This document shows positions 25,674 to 33,986 of a DNA stretch of 64,000 nucleotides, piece by piece. Source of the stretch: Streptomyces roseoviridis (lineage in GTDB: Bacteria; Actinomycetota; Actinomycetes; Streptomycetales; Streptomycetaceae); assembly GCF_039535235.1 (NCBI RefSeq), contig NZ_BAAAWU010000001.1:5208001-5272000 (forward strand), in the 5' to 3' direction. The number at the start of each line of letters is the position of its first letter. Within the stretch, counting starts at the first letter, position 1. Under the pieces are notes generated by a model. That model saw nothing but the letters and a program-made list of their open reading frames with translations. It ran no database searches and was not told where the DNA came from. A program made the translations under genes and the position numbers.

Positions 25674-26938
25674 GCGCCCCCGCCCCGGCCGACGCCGCAG
25701 CCGAACGCAAGGGCCGCAGGCTCTTCGCCGACCTCACCCCGCTCCGTACCTCGCCCGACTACCGGCGCCTGTGGTTCGGGAACACCGTCACCTGGGTCGG
25801 CCAGGGCATGACCACCCTCGCCATCTCCCTCCAGGTCTACGACATCACCCGCTCGCCGTTCTCCGTCGGCCTGGTCGGGCTCTTCACCCTCGTCCCGCTG
25901 GTCGTCTTCGGCCTGTACGGCGGTGCCATCGCCGACACGGTCGACCGCCGCAAGCTCGGCCTGGCCAGCTCCACGGGCCTGGCCGTGCTCTCCATCGCGC
26001 TCGCCACGGCCGCCTTCGCCGGCTTCCACCGGGTCTGGTTCCTCTACGGGATCGTCGCCCTCCAAGCGGTCTGCGCCGCGCTCAACGCGCCCGCCCGCAG
26101 TGCGATGATCCCCCGGCTCCTGCCCGCCGAGCAGCTGCCCGCCGCCAACGCGCTCAACTCGATGACCACCACCTTCGGCACGCTCGTCGGCCCCAGCATC
26201 GGCGGCCTCGTCGTCGGTCTGGCCGGCTATCAGACCGCGTACCTCATCGACGCGATCGCCTTCTCGGCCTCCCTCTACGCGATGTGGCGCCTGCCGTCGA
26301 TGCTGCCGGACCGCACCGGCACCAAGCGGGCCTCCGTCCTCGACGGACTGCGCTTCCTCGCCACCCGCCCCAACCTGCGGATGACCTTCTTCTCCGACTT
26401 CTGCGCGATGATCCTCGCCCACCCCCGGGCGCTGTTCCCGGTCGTCGCCGTCGTCTGGTACGGCGGCGACGCCCGCACCGCCGGACTCCTCGTCGCCGCA
26501 CCGGCGTGCGGAGCCCTGCTGGGAGGGGTGCTCTCCGGCTGGCAGGGCCGGATCCGCCACCACGGGCAGGCGATCCTGCTCGCCGTGGCCTGCTGGGGCA
26601 CCGCGATCGCCGTCTTCGGCCTCACGCGCAACCTCTGGCTCGGGCTGTTGCTGCTCGCCGTCGCCGGGTACTCCGACACCGTCTCGATGATCTTCCGGAA
26701 CACGATGATGCAGGTCGCCGCTCCGGACGAGATGCGGGGCCGGCTCCAGGGCGTCTTCATCGTGGTCGTCGCCGGCGGCCCCAGGCTGGGCGACTTCCTG
26801 GCCGGTTCGGTCGCCGACCTCACCTCCCCGACCGTCGCCATCACCGGCGGCGGGCTCGCCTGCGTCCTCGCGATCGGCCTTCTCGCCCTCTACGGCAAGG
26901 GCTTTCGGCGGTACGACGCCCGCAACCCCACGGCCTGA
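25670..26938 (+). CDS. MFS transporter (EntS/enterobactin-exporter-like)
   Basis: The 422-residue protein has about 12 predicted membrane helices. It carries early MFS_3-type features, RLWFGNTVTWVGQGMTTLAI and YGGAIADTVDRRKLGLAS (loop 2-3 motif), and later LNAPARSAMIPRLLPAEQLP, which is usual in this exporter group. The GTG start overlaps the upstream GNAT stop. The family exports siderophores and drugs. Pairing with an acetyltransferase suggests a modify-and-export resistance couple, which is inference only. No transporter-specific regulator is adjacent. Confidence 0.9.
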   Translation: MSAPAPADAAAERKGRRLFADLTPLRTSPDYRRLWFGNTVTWVGQGMTTLAISLQVYDITRSPFSVGLVGLFTLVPLVVFGLYGGAIADTVDRRKLGLASSTGLAVLSIALATAAFAGFHRVWFLYGIVALQAVCAALNAPARSAMIPRLLPAEQLPAANALNSMTTTFGTLVGPSIGGLVVGLAGYQTAYLIDAIAFSASLYAMWRLPSMLPDRTGTKRASVLDGLRFLATRPNLRMTFFSDFCAMILAHPRALFPVVAVVWYGGDARTAGLLVAAPACGALLGGVLSGWQGRIRHHGQAILLAVACWGTAIAVFGLTRNLWLGLLLLAVAGYSDTVSMIFRNTMMQVAAPDEMRGRLQGVFIVVVAGGPRLGDFLAGSVADLTSPTVAITGGGLACVLAIGLLALYGKGFRRYDARNPTA

Positions 26939-27119
26939 ACCACGGATCCGCCGCGCTTCCGGTCCGGGCGGGGAGAGATCATCCGGGCGGTGGGCGCGAA
27001 GGCCCGATGCGCCGCCCATACGGGTCATCCCGTGGCCCGCTCACCGCGCGCGCACTTGCCGCTGTCCCGTGCCCGGGTCAGGCTCCGACATGAGCAACCC
27101 CGCTCGTCAGGAGGTTTTC

Positions 27120-27293
27120 ATGCGCAAGCTCATCGCCACGGTCACCCTGGCCGCAGCCGCCGTTCTCGCCGGCTCCGGAACGGCACTCGCCCACAACGGC
27201 ACCGAGTTCCTCGACGGACCCGACGTGGTCGTCGTGGACAACACGGTCGTCGTCTGCGGCGACTTCAGCTTCTGCCAGGGCGACGGCGCCTGA
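27120..27293 (+). CDS. Tiny secreted protein, 57 residues
   Basis: It has a clean Sec signal peptide, MRKLIATVTLAAAAVLAGSG then TALA, followed by a 33-residue mature part HNGTEFLDGPDVVVVDNTVV ending in VCGDFSFCQGDGA. The mature part has two Cys (VVC and SFC) that could pair. GGAGG lies five bases before ATG 27120 and a strong terminator follows 21 bases after the stop, so it is a well-formed single gene. It is chaplin-sized but lacks the chaplin GN and NP motifs. No named family is recognised. Confidence 0.75.
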   Translation: MRKLIATVTLAAAAVLAGSGTALAHNGTEFLDGPDVVVVDNTVVVCGDFSFCQGDGA

Positions 27294-27314
27294 GCCTTCC
27301 CCGTGCCACGGCGG

Positions 27315-27341
27315 GAAGCCCCCTCACACCGAGGGGGCTTC
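27315..27341 (+). terminator. Terminator of the small secreted protein gene
   Basis: GAAGCCCCCTC at 27315-27325 and GAGGGGGCTTC at 27331-27341 form a perfect 11-bp stem with a five-base loop. Confidence 0.9.
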
Positions 27342-27401
27342 CTGCTGTCAGGACGATGCCACGGGCAGCACGGCGAACCGCCGGGCGACGCGCGGACAGG
27401 C

Positions 27402-27628
27402 CCTGGCCGGGGAGCGGACAGCGCCTCGCCCGACCAGGTGGCGGACCTTGGCCCGGGGAGCGGCAGCCCTTCGCCTGACGCGGTGGCACGTCCTGGCCCG
27501 GAGAGCGGCAGTCCTTCGCCTGACGTGATGGCAGGTCCTGGCCCGGGGAGCGGGCAGCGCCCCGCCCGATCCGATGCCAGGTCCTGGGCCGACGCGCCGG
27601 CAGCCCCTCGCCCGACGGGACACCTGCT
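27402..27628. repeat. Five-copy degenerate tandem repeat, period about 45 bases
   Basis: Units begin at 27402, 27446, 27492, 27537 and 27583, each opening with a variant of CCTGGCCCGGGGAGCGG and continuing cagcccttcgcctgacg. Copies two to four are closest. They fill most of the 300-base gap (27342-27642) between two convergent genes. No gene is supported in the gap. Confidence 0.85.
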
Positions 27629-27642
27629 CGTCGCCCGACCCG

Positions 27643-29004
27643 TCAGACGATCCCCCGGACGATACCCAGCTCCAGCAGGTCCTCCGGGCGCAGCCGCAGC
27701 TGCCCTGCCGTCTCCGGCACCTGTTCCGGCGGCCGTTTGAGGATGGCGGCGGCGAGTTCGGGCGCGATGACCGAGAAGTACCCGTCCGGCGTGGCCCAGG
27801 TGTTGTCCGGCGCGGCGAGCGCGAGCGCGCCGCCCGAGCCGCCCTCCCCGATGAGGACGGAGGTCACCGGCGTGCGGGCCCCGGCGACGGCGGCGAAGGC
27901 GTCCGCGATGGCCGGACCGGCTCCTGCCCGCTCGGCCTCGGCGTCGTTGGCGGCGCCCGGGGTGTCGATCAGGGTGAGCACCGGCACGCCGAGCCGGTCC
28001 GCGAGCCGTACGAGCCGGGCCGCGGTGCGGAACCCGGCGGGCCGGGTCGCCCCGCCGTCCTGGGCGGCGTACGCCACGACCCTGCCCTCGCGCAGGCCGA
28101 AACCGCACTCCATCCCCGGGTCCACGCCCCCGGCCCGGTCGCCGCGGATCGTGGCCCGCACCTCGAAGTAGTCGTCCAGGTACGCCCCGGCCCGCGGCCG
28201 CTCCGCCGCCCGCGCCCGCACGACGGCGTCCCAGCCCGTCCCGGCCGGTGCGAGCGCGCCGAGGGCGCGCGGCAAAGGCGCGGGCGCGGGGGACCGCGGT
28301 CCGGTGGGCGCCGGGGACAGGAGCCGCAGCCACAGGGTGAGCGTCTCCCCGAGGCGGTCCGGCGGGACGATCGCGTCCACGTGGCCGTGGGCGTACTGGT
28401 CCTCCGCCGTGTACGCGACCGGATCGGCGTCGGCCGGGCGGACGCGGGAGCCCGCGAAGGCGACCTGCGCGGCGGGGAGGGCGAGGACCACGTCGGCGCC
28501 CGCGCCGACGGTGGCCCAGCCGCCGCCGGTGGCGGGGTCGCGCAGCACGGCGACGTGGGGCAGGCCCGCCGCCCGGAGGCGGACGGTCTCGGCGGCCACG
28601 CGCTGGAGCTGCACGAGGGCGACCATGCCCTCCTGCATGCGGCTGCCGCCCGTCGCCACGAGCGAGACCAGCGGGAGGCGCCGCTCGACGGCCGTACGGT
28701 AGGCGGCGACGAGCCGGTCACCGGCCGCCCGGCCGAGCGAGCCGCCGAGGAAGCCGAACTCGAACGCCACGAGGACGCAGGGCCGCCCGCCGACGGTGGC
28801 GGTGCCGTGCAGCACGGACTCGTCCTCGCCGGTCCGTTCCGCCGCGCGGGCACGGGAGTCGTCGTACCCGGCCCAGCCGATGGGGCCGTCCGCGCGGACC
28901 GGCTGGTCCGCCGCGTCGGGCCCCGTGGGTGCCGCGACCACGGCCGGGGTGAAGTCGTCCGTCACCAGGGCGATCGCCTCACGGGCGGAGAAACGTTCAG
29001 GCAT
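27643..29004 (-). CDS. Fused AccD/AccA-like carboxyltransferase
   Basis: The 453-residue protein contains two crotonase-fold halves. Residues about 30-230 resemble the beta subunit (AccD), with LVSLVATGGSRMQEGMVALV. Residues about 270-453 resemble the alpha subunit (AccA), with VLTLIDTPGAANDAEAE, IGEGGSGGALALA and the ending LRPEDLLELGIV. The N-terminal zinc ribbon of AccD is absent. The fold transfers a carboxyl group between biotin and an acyl-CoA, but the malonate-decarboxylase subunits MdcD/MdcE are relatives and remain an alternative. Its ATG overlaps the end of the malonyl-CoA synthetase gene by eight bases, which argues for a shared pathway in malonyl-CoA metabolism. Confidence 0.82.
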   Translation of the reverse strand: MPERFSAREAIALVTDDFTPAVVAAPTGPDAADQPVRADGPIGWAGYDDSRARAAERTGEDESVLHGTATVGGRPCVLVAFEFGFLGGSLGRAAGDRLVAAYRTAVERRLPLVSLVATGGSRMQEGMVALVQLQRVAAETVRLRAAGLPHVAVLRDPATGGGWATVGAGADVVLALPAAQVAFAGSRVRPADADPVAYTAEDQYAHGHVDAIVPPDRLGETLTLWLRLLSPAPTGPRSPAPAPLPRALGALAPAGTGWDAVVRARAAERPRAGAYLDDYFEVRATIRGDRAGGVDPGMECGFGLREGRVVAYAAQDGGATRPAGFRTAARLVRLADRLGVPVLTLIDTPGAANDAEAERAGAGPAIADAFAAVAGARTPVTSVLIGEGGSGGALALAAPDNTWATPDGYFSVIAPELAAAILKRPPEQVPETAGQLRLRPEDLLELGIVRGIV

Positions 29005-30454
29005 GGAGGGCCTTCTTCAGGACCTTGCCCATGTCGTTGCGGGGCAGCGCGGCCAGGTAGCGGACCTCCCGCGGGCGTTTGTGCGGGGCGAGCAGCGCGG
29101 TCACGTGTCCGGCCAGGTCCTCGTACGCGGGCGGGTCGGCGGGGTCCGCCGGGACCACCCACGCCACGATCCGCTCGCCCAGGTCCGGGTCCGGCTCACC
29201 GGTCACCGCCGCCTCGCGGACGCCCGGGTGGTCGAGGAGCGCGTTCTCGATCTCGCCCGCACCGATCTTGTAGCCGCCGCTCTTGAGGAGGTCCGTCGCC
29301 TAGCGGCCGACGATCCGGACGTGGCCGTCGGGCTCCCGCACCGCCATGTCCCCGGTGCGGAACCAGCCGTCCTCGGTGAAGGCCGCCGCCGTGGCGTCGG
29401 GCCGGTTCAGATACGCGGTGAACAGGTTCGGGCCCCTCACCTGGATCTCGCCGACCGTCTCGCCGTCGTACGCCTCCGGCCCGAGGACGCTGCCGTCCTC
29501 CTCGACGAGCCGCAGCCCGACGCCCCGCAGCGGCAGCCCGACCGAGCCGGGGCGCGGTTCCGCTCCGACGAGGACCGAGGTGTTCATCAGGGTCTCGGTC
29601 ATCCCGTACCGCTCGATCACCGTCCGTCCGGTCGCCGCGCTGATCCGCTCGTGGTCGCGCACCGGCAGCGCCGCCGATCCCGAGACCAGCAGCCGGGCGC
29701 CCGCGAGCGCCCGGACGAGCGCCGGGTCGTGGGGGAGCGCCTCCGCGAGCCGGTGGTACATCGTCGGCACCCCGAACAGCATCGTCGCCCCGCCGCCCTC
29801 CTCGGTGCCCAGCGCCCTCGTCACGCCCTCCACCGAGAACGCCCCCAGGTGCCGCAGCTCGCCGCCGCGCCGCAGCGGGCCGAGGACGCCGAGGACGAGG
29901 CCGTGCACATGGAACAGCGGCAGCGCGTGCGCGAGGACGTCCCCGGCCGTCCAGGCCCAGGCGTCCGCGAGGGCGTCGAGAGAGGCGGCGATCGCGCGCC
30001 GGGAGAGGACGACGCCCTTGGGCGGGCCGGTGGTGCCGGAGGTGTAGACGACCAGGGCGGCTGCGCCGCCGTCTGTTGGTTCGTCCGCGGCAGGGCCGGC
30101 CGCCCTGATGTCCACGTCGATCCGGGGCAGTCCGGCAAGCCCGCCCGGCAGCTCGTCACCGGGGCCCGCGAGCACCGCGCCCGGGGCGCTGTCGCCGACG
30201 ATGTGCGCCAGCTCCCGCTCGCCGGTCCGCGGGTTGAGCGGTACGGCCGGCACGCCGGCGAGCAGCGCGGCCACCACCGCGACCGCCGTCTCGGCCGTCG
30301 GCGTGGCCCACACGGCGACGCGGCCCGCGTCCCCGATCCGTACCGCCAGGGCTCCGGCGGCCCGCGCCAGCTCCCCGTACGTCAGTGTGTCCGCGCCGAA
30401 ACGCAGGGCCGGCCGGTCCGAACCGGCCGCAAGGGCCGGGAAGAGGGCGCTCAT
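28997..30454 (-). pseudogene. matB: Malonyl-CoA synthetase gene interrupted by an in-frame TAG
   Basis: The frame encodes an ANL-family ligase of 485 codons with all expected motifs: VVYTSGTTGPPKGVVLSRR (P-loop), IERYGMTETLMN, GWFRTGDMAVREPDGHVRIV, then KSGGYKIGAGEIENALL and RNDMGKVLKKALHA with the catalytic Lys. It matches MatB, which makes malonyl-CoA from malonate and ATP. At 29300-29302 the minus-strand codon after IVGR is TAG, where relatives typically read GRKATDL; one base change (AAG to TAG) explains it. Both sides are in the same frame. Unless read through, the product ends at 384 residues without the C-terminal domain. ATG 30454 (MSALFPALAAG) is the likely start. Confidence 0.8.
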
Positions 30455-30916
30455 GAGGGCATTCTGCCCAGCCGCCGAGGGCGGCGCGCTGCGACCTTGG
30501 TCACCTCGGGCCCGTTTGGCGCGGCCGGGCCGTTTGGTCACCTCGGGCCCGTTCGGGGTGGCCGGGCCGTTTGGTCACCCCGGGCCCGTTCGCTGCGCCT
30601 GGACCGTTTGGCCACCCCGGGCCCGTTCGCCGCTCCGGCCGTACGGTCGGCGGCCTGCCCGTACCGGTAGGCGCGCCCGGCGAGGGCCCGTACGCGCGGA
30701 CGGGGCCGGCGAGTGCCCGGGCCGGACGGCCGAGGCGCGAAGAATCCCCGCGTACGAGTGCCCGGTGCGGGGGACCGGGCCCCTGACGAGAGGTGGCCGG
30801 CAGCCACCGAGGGTCGCCGAGCCCGGTCCCGGGCGCGGGGCCCGGGGCGGGGCCGGGGCGGGCCCGGTGCGGCGGGAACGGCTCCGTACGGGCTCCGCGT
30901 CGGGGGCGCCCGCGTG
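30455..30916. other. Repeat-rich upstream region of the matB operon
   Basis: About 460 bases without a supported gene. It contains the 37-base repeat listed separately, then GC-rich sequence with CCGTACGG-type short palindromes (30650-30700). The promoter of the matB-carboxyltransferase operon and the 3' end of the GAF-kinase gene meet here. Confidence 0.6.
30497..30644. repeat. Four-copy tandem repeat, period exactly 37 bases
   Basis: Copies start at 30497, 30534, 30571 and 30608 with TTGGTCACCTCGGGCCCGTT (TTGGCCACCCC in the last). The first half of each unit is almost invariant and the second half varies. It ends about 40 bases upstream of the matB start on the minus strand. Confidence 0.9.
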
Positions 30917-32494
30917 CTACGGCCAGGTGACCGTCGTCGGCGGGTCGCCGTCGTCCTCGACCCGCAGCCGCAGGCCGTCGTCGCCGACGGCCACCTCGAC
31001 GGACACGGAACCGACGCCCGGCCGGCGGTGGGCGGCGGCGAGCGCCCGGCGGAGCGCCGCGAGCAGTCCCTCCGAGGCGGTGTCGTCGGCGAGGGCGTCG
31101 ACCGCGCCCGAGAAGCGGACGGAGGGCTGGAAGCCGAGCAGGGCCGCCGCCCCGCCGGTCTCGCGCAGCACGCGCCCGCGGAACGAGGCCGGCGCGGCGG
31201 CGGGCGGCTGCTGGAGGGCGAAGATCGTCGTGCGGACCTCCTGGATCGTGGAGTCCAGCTCGTCGACCGCCCGGGCCAGCAGGTCGTCCACCTCGTGCAC
31301 GGCGGCCCGGCGCCGGGTGGACTCCAGCATCATCTCCGTGGCGAAGAGCCGCTGCACCACCAGGTCGTGCAGGTCGCGGGCGATCCGGTCGCGGTCCTCG
31401 TAGACGGCGAGCTGCTCCCGGTCGTGCCGGGCGTCGGCGAGGACCAGGGCGAGGGCCGCCTGGGAGGCGAACTGGGAGGCGAGCAGCCGGTCCACCGCCG
31501 TGTACGGGCGGCCGCCGCGCCGCCGGGGCAGCGCGAGGGTGCCGATGAGCTTTCCGCCGCTCTGCAGCGGCAGCATCATCGAGGGCCCGAACCGGCTGCG
31601 CACCGGGGTGGTCATCAGGGGGTCGGTCGCCGAGTCCTCGACGAACACCGGCTCGCCGCCGAGCAGTTGGACCAGGACGGGGGAGCCGGGCGCGATCGTC
31701 GTGCCGACCAGGTCGGCGGGGTCGCCGGAGGTGGAGGCGGCGACGATCTCCATGCCGCCCTCCTCGGTCGGCTGGAGCACCACGCCCGCCGAGGCGTCGG
31801 CGAGCAGCCTGGCCCGTTCGGCGACGGTCGTCAGGGCGTCCTCGGCGGGGTCGCCGGCGAGGAGCGCGGTCGTGACGGCGGCGGCGCCCTCGATCCAGCG
31901 TTCCCGCTGCCGGGCCGTCTCGTACAGGCGGGCGTTGCCGATCGCGATGCCGGCCTGGGAGGCGAGGACCCGCAGCAGCGCCAGGTCCTCGTCGGTGAAG
32001 GGGCCGGTGACCTTGTCGGTGAGGTAGAGGTTGCCGAACACCTCGGTGTGCACGCGGACCGGCACGCCGAGGAAGGAACCCGTCTCCGGTTGGCCCTCGG
32101 GCACGCCGGAGGCGCGCGGGTCGGCGGTCGGGTCGGCGGTCGGGTCGGCGGCCGGGTCGGCGGGCCGCAGCGGCCGCAGGTCCTCGACGAGGGCGCCGAG
32201 GAGGCCGGTGTGGCCGTCGGCGAGGCGGCCGATGCGCTGCCGCTCCTCCTCGGTCAGGCCGGAGGTGTACAGGTCGGTGAGGCGCCCGCGCTCGGGGTCG
32301 ACGACCCCGAGCGCCCCGTGACGGGCACCGGTCAGCGCGGTCGCGGTCTCCACCAGGTACTGGAGGGTGGCGCGCAGTTCCAGCTCGCTGCCGACGCCGA
32401 GGACCGCCTCCAGGAGCATCGGCAGGCGGGGCGCCGGGTCCTCCTCGTCCGCCCCGTCCGTGAGCGGCAGGGGGTCATCGTCATCGTCGGTCAC
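30917..32494 (-). CDS. GAF-GAF histidine-kinase-like protein with degenerate ATPase end
   Basis: The 525-residue protein from GTG 32494 has two GAF domains (about residues 25-175 and 195-350), the first holding a PADPTADP repeat insert. A HisKA_3 dimerisation helix follows with the phospho-acceptor motif DRIARDLHDLVVQRLFA near residue 374. This is the DevS/DosT layout. The C-terminal ATPase domain is unusual: the N-box position reads LRRALAAAHRR without the Asn, the G1 box reads RVEDDGDPP, and the chain stops there without a G2 box. Autophosphorylation is therefore doubtful. It starts 17 bases after mbl, so it is likely cotranscribed. No response regulator gene is adjacent. Confidence 0.82.
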   Translation of the reverse strand: MTDDDDDPLPLTDGADEEDPAPRLPMLLEAVLGVGSELELRATLQYLVETATALTGARHGALGVVDPERGRLTDLYTSGLTEEERQRIGRLADGHTGLLGALVEDLRPLRPADPAADPTADPTADPRASGVPEGQPETGSFLGVPVRVHTEVFGNLYLTDKVTGPFTDEDLALLRVLASQAGIAIGNARLYETARQRERWIEGAAAVTTALLAGDPAEDALTTVAERARLLADASAGVVLQPTEEGGMEIVAASTSGDPADLVGTTIAPGSPVLVQLLGGEPVFVEDSATDPLMTTPVRSRFGPSMMLPLQSGGKLIGTLALPRRRGGRPYTAVDRLLASQFASQAALALVLADARHDREQLAVYEDRDRIARDLHDLVVQRLFATEMMLESTRRRAAVHEVDDLLARAVDELDSTIQEVRTTIFALQQPPAAAPASFRGRVLRETGGAAALLGFQPSVRFSGAVDALADDTASEGLLAALRRALAAAHRRPGVGSVSVEVAVGDDGLRLRVEDDGDPPTTVTWP

Positions 32495-32511
32495 GACGAC
32501 CGGGTCCGCGG

Positions 32512-33570
32512 TCAGTCGGCGTCGGACCGTTCGCGCTCGCCGACCGGGTCGAGCACCAGCGGCTGGACCCGGCCCTCCAGCATCGCGCCCAGCCCGAGCA
32601 CGGCGCACACGTCGGGCCGCTCGGCGATGTGCACGGGCATCCCGGTCGCCTCGCGCAGCATCTGGTCGAGGCCCGGCAGCAGGGCGCTGCCGCCGACCAT
32701 CATGATGCCCCGGTCGGCGAGGTCGGCCACCAGGTCGGGCGGGCAGTCGCGGAGCACCTTGCCGATCCCGTCGAGCACGGCGGTGAGCGGGGTCTGGATG
32801 GCCTCGCGGACGGCGGCGGTGTCGACGGTCACCGAGCGGGCGAGGCCGGTGGCCACGTCACGGCCGTGGATCTCGGTGAAGGTCGGGCCCTGCAGCGTCA
32901 GGCCGTTGCCGTGCAGCGCGACCTGAAGCGGCCGGACCGACTGGCTGGGCAGCATCAGTTCGTGCTGGTGGCGCAGGTGCTGGATGACGGCGTGGTCGAT
33001 GGCGTCGCCGCCGACGGGCATCCGCTCGGCGGTGACGATCGCGCCGAGCGAGAGCACCGCGACCTGGGTGGTCGCCGCCCCGCACACCAGGATCATGGTC
33101 GCGGTCGGCTGCTCGACCGGCAGCCCGCAGCCCACGGCCGCGGCGATCAGGGTGTCGACCAGCTCGACCCGGCGGGCGCCCAGGCCGACCAGGGTCTCCA
33201 CGGCGGCGCGCTGGGCGAGCGGGTCGCTGTCGTGCGGGGTGCAGGCGGCGGCCCGCAGCCGGGGCTTGCGGCGCAGCTGCCGGCGCAGCTTGTCGCCGAG
33301 GAGGTGACGGAGCATCCGCTGGGCCATCTCGATGTCGACGACGGTGCCGCCGGAGACCGGGCGGACCACCCGGATGTAGTCGGGGGTGCGGCCGGTCATC
33401 TTCTCGGCGAGGGCGCCGACGGCGATGAGCGCGCCGGTACGGGTGTTCACGGCGGCGACGGACGGCTCGTCGACGACGAGGCCGGCGCCCTTCACGAAGA
33501 CCCGGGTGCGGGCGGCGCCCAGGTCTACGGCGACATGGCAGCGGCGCAGCTGCTCAAGGCTGACGGTCAC
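32512..33570 (-). CDS. mbl: MreB-like actin homologue Mbl
   Basis: The 352-residue protein has the actin fold order of MreB. It opens VAVDLGAARTRVFVKGAGLV (phosphate-1), then EPSVAAVNTRTGALIAVGALA and RTPDYIRVVRPVSGGTVVD. The phosphate-2 strand reads LVCGAATTQVAVLSLGAIV where MreB has an IDIGGGTTE-like sequence, so the usual Gly-rich turn and the Glu are altered. The adenosine loop is MMVGGSALLPGLDQML. Streptomyces Mbl proteins are divergent MreB paralogues linked to spore wall and aerial hyphae. The GTG has GGAGG seven bases upstream. The GAF-kinase-like gene follows directly. Confidence 0.88.
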   Translation of the reverse strand: MTVSLEQLRRCHVAVDLGAARTRVFVKGAGLVVDEPSVAAVNTRTGALIAVGALAEKMTGRTPDYIRVVRPVSGGTVVDIEMAQRMLRHLLGDKLRRQLRRKPRLRAAACTPHDSDPLAQRAAVETLVGLGARRVELVDTLIAAAVGCGLPVEQPTATMILVCGAATTQVAVLSLGAIVTAERMPVGGDAIDHAVIQHLRHQHELMLPSQSVRPLQVALHGNGLTLQGPTFTEIHGRDVATGLARSVTVDTAAVREAIQTPLTAVLDGIGKVLRDCPPDLVADLADRGIMMVGGSALLPGLDQMLREATGMPVHIAERPDVCAVLGLGAMLEGRVQPLVLDPVGERERSDAD

Positions 33571-33986
33571 GGCGGTCCTCCGGAGTGCGGTGCTGGCACG
33601 GGCGAGGCGGTGCGCGCGGTGCGCGGTCCTGTGGACATCGTGCGTCCGCCCCGCCCGGGGCGCGCGCTGGGCTGAGCCGCCCGGGGGTGCGGGGCGCTGA
33701 CGCCGGGTCAGCTCGGGGACGGCGCTGGGGGCCGCGCTCCGGGTGACTTCGGGGTGGCTTCGAGGGCGGCGCTGCGGGCTGCGCTCCGGGTGAGTCCGGG
33801 GTGACCCCGGGGGTGGAGCTTCAGGGTGACCCCGGGTTGGCCTCGGGCCGGCGCTGCGGGGTGGCCCGGGGGTGGCTCTCCGGGGGACCCCGAAGTGACC
33901 TCGGGGCGGCTGCGAAGTCCGGGCGGCTCGAGGGCCCTTCGCGAGGGCGCTCCGGGCAGCCCCGTGCGGCGCGTCCTCGTGGCCCG
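33571..33986. other. Upstream region of mbl with degenerate repeats
   Basis: About 415 bases without a supported gene. From 33700 to 33930 the sequence is made of imperfect repeats of GCGCTCCGGGTGACTTCGGG and GGTGACCCCGGG-like units with unequal spacing. The mbl promoter should lie at the low-coordinate end. Confidence 0.55.

Noticed and set aside
27402..30644. Tandem repeats considered as CRISPR arrays
   Set aside because: Units are contiguous and degenerate with no unique spacers, and no cas genes are present.
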